Part shown: one piece after another, positions 16,443 to 22,487 of the stretch
Numbering within the stretch: position 1 is the stretch's first letter
How the letters are laid out: every line of letters starts with the position of its first letter
Virus record (IMG/VR): IMGVR_UViG_3300020457_000083
Span: 1-26,217 of that record
Source of the DNA: a virus
Direction: 5' to 3' (one strand)
Length of the DNA stretch: 26,217 nucleotides
Notes under the pieces: model-generated
What the model was told of the DNA's origin: nothing
Database searches by the model: none
Seen by the model: the letters and a program-made list of their open reading frames with translations, nothing else
Program-made: the position numbers and the translations under genes

Positions 16443-16646
16443 ATGGCAAAGAAAAAGAAAATAGATAGTATGCCTGATTTTGAGAAGATTGAATCCTCTC
16501 AAGCAGTTATAAATACTAATACTAATGCCTTTGCAAATCGTAGGGAACAACTGCGAAGAGTCAAAGACGACCAGAAAGAGCTACAGCAAATGAAACAAGA
16601 TATTGCTGAAATAAAAAATTTATTAAAAGGTTTGAGTAAAAAATAA
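16443..16646 (+). CDS. Small basic coiled-coil protein
   Basis: 67 residues, function unknown. The N-terminus is lysine-rich (MAKKKKIDSM). From about residue 33 to the end runs a charged helix with heptad-like spacing (REQLRRVKDDQKELQQMKQD, then IAEIKNLLKGLSKK), consistent with a coiled coil that oligomerises. AGGA (16433-16436), overlapping the upstream stop codon, is a good ribosome binding site. Its stop TAA shares its last A with the ATG of the long fibre gene (TAATG), so the two are very likely translationally coupled. From its position between the DUF4815 protein and the long fibre, a small adaptor or chaperone for fibre attachment is possible; that is inference only. Confidence 0.75.
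   Translation: MAKKKKIDSMPDFEKIESSQAVINTNTNAFANRREQLRRVKDDQKELQQMKQDIAEIKNLLKGLSKK
16508..16515 (+). promoter_or_regulatory. Possible T4-type late promoter box inside the 67-residue gene
   Basis: Perfect TATAAATA within the coding sequence of the small coiled-coil gene, with an expected start near 16521, about 125 bases before the long fibre ATG. It could give the fibre its own late transcript, but the long leader and the expected chance rate of this motif in AT-rich DNA make it uncertain. Confidence 0.25.
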
Positions 16647-19600
16647 TGGCACAGAGAAACGAAACTAGAATATTAAAAACTAATACACTTGAAGAATTCA
16701 GACAGAAGGCCAATGAGGTTTCACTACACCTTGGGCCACAAGATGAGTTAGACGCTCGTATATTAGATAAAACTAAATCAATAAATGCAAGTGCAGGGCA
16801 AATACACTTTGAAGATAGTTATAGGTTTGAAATAAAACCTGCAGAAACATTAGATAATACTGCTGGATATATTATATTAAATGATGTATCGTCCTTAACA
16901 GGCTTTGCGGCTGGTGGTACAGTTACACAATCTGGTGGATTTAGTGCTACTATTGTTTCTTCGTCCATAACAAAAATATTAATTAAAAATTCTAGTGGTG
17001 TATATAATTCAGCTCAAAATTTAAGTGATGGAACAAATACTATACTTGCAGCAAATCATGATAGAGTTGTAACAGAGTCATATCGTGTAGGTGTTTTAGA
17101 TGTATTTAAAAATGGTACAAAACTTTCACAGGATTTAACTGCTGCAGGATTTCATATACCAAACTATGCAGGTAATGTAACAATTTCTAACTCACCAGAT
17201 GTAAGTGAAGTTACAGAGGGCACAGTTTTAAATCAGAGTACTGGTTTTACAGGAACAGTATTATCTTGTTCACAAACATTATTAAGGTTTAAAACAGCTA
17301 CAGGTACTTTTTCTGCAACAGCAAATTTAAGATTTTCGGATAATTCAACTGCCATAACTGCAGCAAATCATGGAGCATTAAATGCTGTAGAAATTACAGA
17401 AGGTTCTTTGATAGAATTAAATAGTGGAGCAAGTGGGTCCGATGTTATAAAGATTGTATCTGGTAATGTTATAGAGGCCATTAATGAAGTACAAGATGAT
17501 ATTGGAGATATAACTGCAATTGCATCTGGTATCCCTAGTCCAAAAGGTGATATTGTAAATGCCATCAATTCATTTAAAGGGGAAGTCGGAAACGCAAGTG
17601 CATTAAATACAACTGCTACTACCGTAGTAACTGCAGTTAATGAACATGAATCAGATATCGGTAATATGAGTTTAACTACTTCTGCAAGTAACCTTACTGC
17701 AGCAATAAACGAACATGATGCCGAACTAGGTACAATCACAGCAGGGGCAATGGGAACAACTGCCTCGACAGTATCTACTGCAATTGCAGAATTACATACT
17801 GATGTTGATGCTAGATTAAAATTAACATCTGGGTCAGAACAAACACTTAATTCAAATATACAATTTACAAATGGAAATACTTTAGAATTTCCTACAGGTA
17901 CTACACTAGATATTAGATTTGGATTACTAAGAACTGGAACAGGTGGATTATCTGTTAATACAGGGTTTGTTGATTTTGATGGTAATATAGCTCAAAGAGG
18001 TCTTGCTTTTGAAAGAAGTAATTTTGGATTAGGTCCAGATACTCAATTAATATTTGACCAATCTGTAGTTGCATCTAAACCAGCTAGAGCATTTCGTGTT
18101 GTAGGTTTAAATGACGGTTCAACTACAGAAACAGCAGACTTAGTAACATTCTATAATGCTAAAGAATTAATATCAAATAATTCAGAAACAGGTATTGATG
18201 TAACATGGGACTCAACAAATCAAAACTTTGATTTTGCATTATCAGCTGACCCAACAATTACATTGGCAGGTGATTTAACAGGTAATGCAACATTAACTAA
18301 TTTAACTAGTGCCACATTAACAGCAACTATTGCTGCTGGTTCAGTAGAAAATTCTATGTTGGCCGGTTCAATCGCTGCTTCTAAATTAGCAGGAAGTATC
18401 GGTAACAGTAAATTATCAAATTCATCTATCACTGTAAGTGATGGTTCCAATACAAGTCCAGTTGCATTAGGTGGAACATTAACATTCTCTGGTACCTCTG
18501 GAGAGGTTGAAGTTGCAGAAAATGCTGGAACAGTTACAGTAGGATTACCTAGTAATGTAACTATAGGAAATAATTTAATTGTAACAGGTGATTTAACTGT
18601 TCAAGGTACTAATACAATATTAAATACTACAACACTTGAAGTAGAAGATACATTAATACTTACTGGTACTACAGGTACCGAACCAACAACTGGTGGATTT
18701 GGTATTGAAACAAGATTATTTACTGGAACATCTACACCTTCAGGTTCAGCATCAAATGTTACTGGTACACATTCACTTGTATATAACTTTGCAACGGACC
18801 AATGGGAAGCGGATGGAGTCCAATTACTAGATACTGTTAACAGTCTAGTTACTCCACAAATAAAAACAAATAATGGAGCTTCTGGTCATTTGGCTCCTAC
18901 CGATTTATCTGGAACTAGAGATTTAGATTTCATAGAAGGAGCTGGTATTGATATTGCAGGTGCCTTATCTGGTACTGATATTAATATTACAATTACAAAC
19001 ACAGATAAAGGTTCAGACCAATTTATATTTAGAAATATATCAGTAGCAGGTCAGTCAACTATTGTTGCTGATTCAAATGATGGTCATTTAAATATTGTAG
19101 GTGCTAATGGTATAACTCCTACCACAAATGCTGGTACAGATACACTTACACTTACTCTGTCAAATTCTGGTGTAACTGCAAACACTTATGGTTCACAATT
19201 TGTTGTTCCAAGATTTACAGTAAATGCTCAGGGAAGAATTACAAGTGTAACTAACCAAACAGCAATAAGCTTATCAGCTCTTGGATATTCCGGAGCATCA
19301 GATGCAGATAACTATGGTTCATTTGATATCGCCGGAGATAGTGGAACTGCAAATGCGATTGGTTCTGGTGAGACATTAACTGTATCTGGTGGAACTGCAT
19401 TAGATGCTATTGTCTCTACCAATGCAGTAACGATTAATCATAATAACCAAGCAGCAAATACTGGTGCCTTTGGTAGCCAATTTGTTGTACCACAAGTTAC
19501 TGTTGATGCTCAAGGTCACGTTTCTGCAATATCAAATTCAACTGCAATTACATTATCTGCTCTAGGCTTCTCAGGCTCATCATCTGCAGATAATTATAGT

Positions 19601-20371
19601 AGTTGGTCATTTACAACAGATACATCTGGTGATATTACAGTTACAAGTGGAGATTTAGTTACAATCCAAGGTGGTACTGGAATTGATGTAACACATGCTG
19701 ATGATATTATTACAGTTACTAACGGTATTAATAACACAAACCAATTAACAAATGGCGCTGGCTTTATTACTTCTTCTGATAATATTTCTGGTAATGCTGC
19801 AACTGCAACAACAGCTGCTTCATGTTCAGGTAATTCTGCCACAGCAACAACATTAGAAACCGCAAGAACTATTGGTGGTGTATCATTTAATGGTAGTGCA
19901 AATATTAATTTACCTGGTGTTAATACAGCGGGTAACCAAAATACCTCAGGCCAAGCTGGTTCAATATCGGGTCAAGCTAACTCGGCCACAATTACATCAT
20001 CAGCTAGTGCAACTGCTAACACTATTATAACTAGAGATGTTAATGCACATGCATTTGCTGTGGACTTTATTGCATCATCAGATGACAGATTAAAAACAAA
20101 ATTTGGTAATATTGAAAATGCCACTGAAAAAGTTTGCTCACTAAATGGATTTATATACACATGGAATGAAAACTCAGATATGGAATCTGATGTAAAACAA
20201 GTAGGTGTAAGTGCACAAGAAGTAGAACACGTTTTACCAGAGGCAGTAGTTGAACAAGAAAACGGATATTTAGGTGTTAAATACGATAAACTGGTACCAT
20301 TATTAATAGAATCAATTAAAGAATTAAAGGCTGAAATTGAGGAATTAAAAGGTATAAATAAAGAGGTATAG
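16646..20371 (+). CDS. Long tail fibre with C-terminal S74 self-cleaving chaperone
   Basis: 1241 residues. The start region (MAQRNETRILKTNTLEEFRQ) is probably the attachment end. Residues about 70-210 hold two related beta modules (FAAGGTVTQSGGFSATIVSS and VTEGTVLNQSTGFTGTVLSC), each ending in TAANH or LAANH. Residues about 274-391 are five tandem ~25-residue repeats of the form AINEHxxxIG. Later come a two-copy 94-residue repeat (nt 19187-19750), one copy of an AVSGQ-type repeat, and the common fibre motif ARTIGGVSFNGSANINLPG. The last ~96 residues are a Peptidase_S74 / intramolecular chaperone domain: SSDDRLK with the expected self-cleavage between Ser1145 and Asp1146, then FIYTWNE, VGVSAQEVEHVLPEAV, LGVKYDKLVPLLIESIKEL and a terminal coiled coil. 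In known members this domain drives trimerisation and is then released. The ATG overlaps the preceding stop codon by one base. Confidence 0.88.
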   Translation: MAQRNETRILKTNTLEEFRQKANEVSLHLGPQDELDARILDKTKSINASAGQIHFEDSYRFEIKPAETLDNTAGYIILNDVSSLTGFAAGGTVTQSGGFSATIVSSSITKILIKNSSGVYNSAQNLSDGTNTILAANHDRVVTESYRVGVLDVFKNGTKLSQDLTAAGFHIPNYAGNVTISNSPDVSEVTEGTVLNQSTGFTGTVLSCSQTLLRFKTATGTFSATANLRFSDNSTAITAANHGALNAVEITEGSLIELNSGASGSDVIKIVSGNVIEAINEVQDDIGDITAIASGIPSPKGDIVNAINSFKGEVGNASALNTTATTVVTAVNEHESDIGNMSLTTSASNLTAAINEHDAELGTITAGAMGTTASTVSTAIAELHTDVDARLKLTSGSEQTLNSNIQFTNGNTLEFPTGTTLDIRFGLLRTGTGGLSVNTGFVDFDGNIAQRGLAFERSNFGLGPDTQLIFDQSVVASKPARAFRVVGLNDGSTTETADLVTFYNAKELISNNSETGIDVTWDSTNQNFDFALSADPTITLAGDLTGNATLTNLTSATLTATIAAGSVENSMLAGSIAASKLAGSIGNSKLSNSSITVSDGSNTSPVALGGTLTFSGTSGEVEVAENAGTVTVGLPSNVTIGNNLIVTGDLTVQGTNTILNTTTLEVEDTLILTGTTGTEPTTGGFGIETRLFTGTSTPSGSASNVTGTHSLVYNFATDQWEADGVQLLDTVNSLVTPQIKTNNGASGHLAPTDLSGTRDLDFIEGAGIDIAGALSGTDINITITNTDKGSDQFIFRNISVAGQSTIVADSNDGHLNIVGANGITPTTNAGTDTLTLTLSNSGVTANTYGSQFVVPRFTVNAQGRITSVTNQTAISLSALGYSGASDADNYGSFDIAGDSGTANAIGSGETLTVSGGTALDAIVSTNAVTINHNNQAANTGAFGSQFVVPQVTVDAQGHVSAISNSTAITLSALGFSGSSSADNYSSWSFTTDTSGDITVTSGDLVTIQGGTGIDVTHADDIITVTNGINNTNQLTNGAGFITSSDNISGNAATATTAASCSGNSATATTLETARTIGGVSFNGSANINLPGVNTAGNQNTSGQAGSISGQANSATITSSASATANTIITRDVNAHAFAVDFIASSDDRLKTKFGNIENATEKVCSLNGFIYTWNENSDMESDVKQVGVSAQEVEHVLPEAVVEQENGYLGVKYDKLVPLLIESIKELKAEIEELKGINKEV
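17465..17818 (+). repeat. Five tandem ~25-residue repeats in the long fibre
   Basis: Units with the pattern (V/L)xxAINEHxxxIGxx, seen as VIEAINEVQDDIGDI, IVNAINSFKGEVGNA, VVTAVNEHESDIGNM, LTAAINEHDAELGTI and VSTAIAELHTDVDARL. Each is a short amphipathic helix followed by a Thr/Ser-rich loop, a layout that fits a trimeric shaft. DNA identity between units is low, so this is an old duplication. Confidence 0.75.
19187..19750 (+). repeat. Two-copy ~94-residue repeat in the long fibre
   Basis: Copies begin at 19187 (YGSQFVVPRFTVNAQGRITS) and 19469 (FGSQFVVPQVTVDAQGHVSA), 282 bases apart. The first 46 residues of each align well, including ITLSALGFSGSSSADNY against ISLSALGYSGASDADNY. The second halves (GETLTVSGGTALD against GDLVTIQGGTGID) align more loosely. 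Confidence 0.75.
20081..20368 (+). other. S74 intramolecular chaperone domain released from the long fibre
   Basis: Segment encoding residues 1146-1241. The Ser-Asp junction of SSDDRLK sits at base 20080/20081. In the endosialidase family, cleavage occurs at this Ser-Asp bond after the trimer folds. The domain ends in a heptad-like helix (IESIKELKAEIEELK). Confidence 0.75.
20353..20360 (+). promoter_or_regulatory. T4-type late promoter box TATAAATA upstream of the BppU-like gene
   Basis: Perfect box in the last codons of the long fibre gene, 18 bases before the ATG at 20379. The expected start is at about 20366, which leaves a very short leader; AGAGG at 20362-20366 would be mostly lost from such a transcript. 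Confidence 0.5.
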
Positions 20372-20378
20372 ATTTAAA

Positions 20379-20714
20379 ATGGCAGTATATTCTAATCTAA
20401 CAATTGACCAAGGAACAGATTTTAGTTTTGCGGTAGATGTAACGGATACTGATGGAAATGCTTTGAATTTAACTGGGTTTACAGCCGCTGGACAAATAAG
20501 AAAATCATATAGTTCTAGCACTAAAGTAGACTTTGTTTGTTCAGTTAGGTCCCCGGCTACTGCAGGTATATTGGATATATCCCTTACTAATACACAGACC
20601 AATGCTATGAAAGCTGGAAGGTATGTGTATGATGTAGAAATAACATCTGGCGCGGGATTAAAAGACAGAGTAATAGAAGGACAATTAGAAGTTATGCCAG
20701 GGGTAACACAATAA
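20379..20714 (+). CDS. BppU-like Ig-fold baseplate/fibre accessory protein
   Basis: 111 residues. The pattern TIDQGTDFSFAVDVTD, then LNLTGFTAAGQIRKSYSS, SPATAGILDISLTNTQTNAM, KAGRYVYDVEI and VIEGQLEVMPGVTQ matches a small beta-sandwich found in many phages and resembling the N-terminal domain of the lactococcal baseplate protein BppU. In such phages it links receptor-binding proteins to the baseplate. Here it lies between two fibre genes, which fits a linker role. AGAGG lies 12 bases upstream of the ATG. The next gene starts one base after the TAA. The exact structural role in this phage is inferred. Confidence 0.65.
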   Translation: MAVYSNLTIDQGTDFSFAVDVTDTDGNALNLTGFTAAGQIRKSYSSSTKVDFVCSVRSPATAGILDISLTNTQTNAMKAGRYVYDVEITSGAGLKDRVIEGQLEVMPGVTQ

Positions 20715-20715
20715 G

Positions 20716-20931
20716 ATGGCAAACATAAAGGCTAAAGTTAGAAGAAATACCAATAGAGTTGTTGCACAAACACTAAAGGTTGGTAATATTTCATTAGCAG
20801 ATTTAACAGATGTAAATTCTGCAGGTCAAGCAGATGGTGCCGTTCTCGTGTTTAATGGAACAACTTCAAAATTTGATATAACACCTTTAATAGGTAATAG
20901 TAATACTAATATAACAGGAGGCACATACTAG
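20716..20931 (+). CDS. Small fibre-like protein ending in GGTY
   Basis: 71 residues, function unknown. The N-terminus (MANIKAKVRRNTNRV) resembles the opening of the two following fibre proteins (short beta strand plus RR/RxT). The middle LADLTDVNSAGQADGAVLVF followed by NGTTSKFD is a motif common in phage fibre proteins. The protein ends NITGGTY, matching the IIDGGTY end of the 494-residue fibre. The codons for GGTY include AGGAGG (20916-20921), the strongest ribosome binding site seen in the window, used by the next gene. It could be a short fibre tip, an adaptor, or a remnant of a longer fibre; the sequence does not decide. Confidence 0.75.
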   Translation: MANIKAKVRRNTNRVVAQTLKVGNISLADLTDVNSAGQADGAVLVFNGTTSKFDITPLIGNSNTNITGGTY

Positions 20932-22415
20932 TGGCTAATTTAACAAGAATTAAGATTTTAACTACGGGCTCAACCACCGCAGCCCCAAGTAATCTAAAAA
21001 CCGGAGAGTTTGCATACTCGTATGTTGCTGGAACTCAAGCAAATAATGGAGATAGATTATATATCGGTACAGGAACAGAGACAGGTGGTGTCGCTGCTTC
21101 AGTTGATTTAATCGGTGGTAAATATTTTACTTCATTACTTGACCATGTACATGGTACAACTACAGCATCAAGTGCATTAATTGTAGATGCAAATAAACAT
21201 ATATCAGAATTAAATATTGGAAGTTTGGCCTTAGAAAGCTCAGGTGGCTCGGGTCAAGTTGTTACAAGTGTAGAAACTTCAATGGCAGGTTCGCCTACAG
21301 ATGCCCAGTTATTAACAGCTCAAGGTATTAAGGAATATGTTGATTCCGAAGTTACTGCTCAAGATTTAGATATTCAAGGCGATTCAGGTGGTGCATTATC
21401 CATCGACTTGGATTCAGAAACACTTACAATTGCTGGAACAGCAAATGAAATAGAAACATCAGGTTCCGGTAATACTATAACAGTAGGTTTACCAAATAAT
21501 GTAACCATTACTGGTGAATTAGATGTGGCAACTTTAGATGTTGCGACATCAGCTGCCCTTGCTTCTGCCACAGTAGAAGATTTAACAAACAATAGAGTTG
21601 TTATTGCAGGAACTGGTGGTGAACTAGAAGATGACGCTAACTTTGTTTTTGATGGTACAAGTTTAAATGTTGGTGCTGGTAACTTTACAGTTGCACAGGC
21701 CACTGGTAACACAGTCGTAGGTGGAACATTAAATGTAAACGGTAATGTGGTATTAGGTAATGCTTCATCAGATACCGTTGAAACACAAGGTAATTTAACA
21801 GTTGGCGGAAACCTGACAGTTTCTGGAACAACTACAACAGTTAATTCAACACAAACAACATTAACTGACCCAATGATTGAATTGGCAAAAGATACTTCTT
21901 CTGCTGATGGTCTAGATAGAGGGGTTAGGTTTAAGTATCATAATGGCTCGGCAGTAAAAGATGGTTTCTTTGGACTTGATATACAAACAGAAAGATTTAT
22001 ATTTACCAAAGACGAAGACTTCTCAGGCGGAGAAAATGCTTCTACTCCATTCCATGATGCACAGTTTGGTGGATTATTTGCAGGTAATGTCCAAGTAGGT
22101 ATTACAGGTGATAACGAGATTGATACCACATCGGGTAATTTAACAATTGACTCGGCTGGTGGTACAACTACTATTGATGATATATTATCCGTAACAGGTG
22201 CAGCATCAGCAGCTAGTTTATCATTAACCACAGACCTTGCAGTTGCACATGGTGGTACTGGTTTATCATCATTTACAGGTAAAGGTGTATTTACATCTAA
22301 TGCTGGTGGAACAGCAATCAGTTTTGTTACAAGTTCGGATACTGGAGCAATCATGCAGTTTAACTCGTCTGGTGTTCCTATTGCTTCTGTAATAATTGAC
22401 GGCGGTACTTACTAA
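20931..22415 (+). CDS. Tail fibre protein, GTG start
   Basis: 494 residues, very rich in Gly, Thr, Ser and Ala with regular short beta repeats. The N-terminal part (MANLTRIKILTTGSTTAAPS, LKTGEFAYSYV, GDRLYIGTGTETGG) matches the N-terminal domain type of the next fibre gene (RSATAGAIPTTSNL, LGELALNTYDGKLYM). The middle has LLTAQGIKEYVDSEV, a trimer-shaft motif, and GNLTVGGNLTVSGTTTTVNS, a fibre module also found in the next gene. Near the end is LAVAHGGTGLSSFTGKGVF, a widespread fibre motif, and the last residues are IIDGGTY. No S74 domain is present. The GTG at 20931 overlaps the upstream TAG by one base and is preceded by AGGAGG at 9-base spacing, which fixes the start. Confidence 0.85.
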   Translation: MANLTRIKILTTGSTTAAPSNLKTGEFAYSYVAGTQANNGDRLYIGTGTETGGVAASVDLIGGKYFTSLLDHVHGTTTASSALIVDANKHISELNIGSLALESSGGSGQVVTSVETSMAGSPTDAQLLTAQGIKEYVDSEVTAQDLDIQGDSGGALSIDLDSETLTIAGTANEIETSGSGNTITVGLPNNVTITGELDVATLDVATSAALASATVEDLTNNRVVIAGTGGELEDDANFVFDGTSLNVGAGNFTVAQATGNTVVGGTLNVNGNVVLGNASSDTVETQGNLTVGGNLTVSGTTTTVNSTQTTLTDPMIELAKDTSSADGLDRGVRFKYHNGSAVKDGFFGLDIQTERFIFTKDEDFSGGENASTPFHDAQFGGLFAGNVQVGITGDNEIDTTSGNLTIDSAGGTTTIDDILSVTGAASAASLSLTTDLAVAHGGTGLSSFTGKGVFTSNAGGTAISFVTSSDTGAIMQFNSSGVPIASVIIDGGTY

Positions 22416-22487
22416 ATAATAACTGTTATATAACAGATTAAAATTTTATAAACCCTATATAGGGATTGAACAAGATAGGAGCCAAAA
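22416..22487 (+). promoter_or_regulatory. 72-base gap with three perfect palindromes
   Basis: Largest gap in the rightward cluster. It contains CTGTTATATAACAG (22423-22436), TAAAATTTTA (22439-22448) and CCCTATATAGGG (22453-22464), all perfectly self-complementary. The first and third could form hairpins with an ATAT loop; neither is followed by a clean T-run. A degenerate late-promoter-like TATAAACC (22447-22454 region) overlaps the last one. AGGAG at 22477-22481 is the ribosome binding site of the next gene. Role unknown: weak terminator, operator or RNA structure are all possible. Confidence 0.5.

Noticed and set aside
16056-16550. Leftward open frame across the end of the DUF4815 gene and the 67-residue gene
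   Set aside because: It overlaps two well-supported rightward genes, has no family resemblance, and has antisense-type composition.
17465-17818. CRISPR-like or other DNA-level tandem array
   Set aside because: The units repeat at protein level only. DNA identity is low, there are no constant-length spacers, and the reading frame is continuous.
22423-22464. Standard factor-independent terminator in the gap before the last fibre
   Set aside because: The palindromes give only 4-5 base-pair stems with AT loops and no following T-run, so they are listed as an unexplained palindromic region instead.
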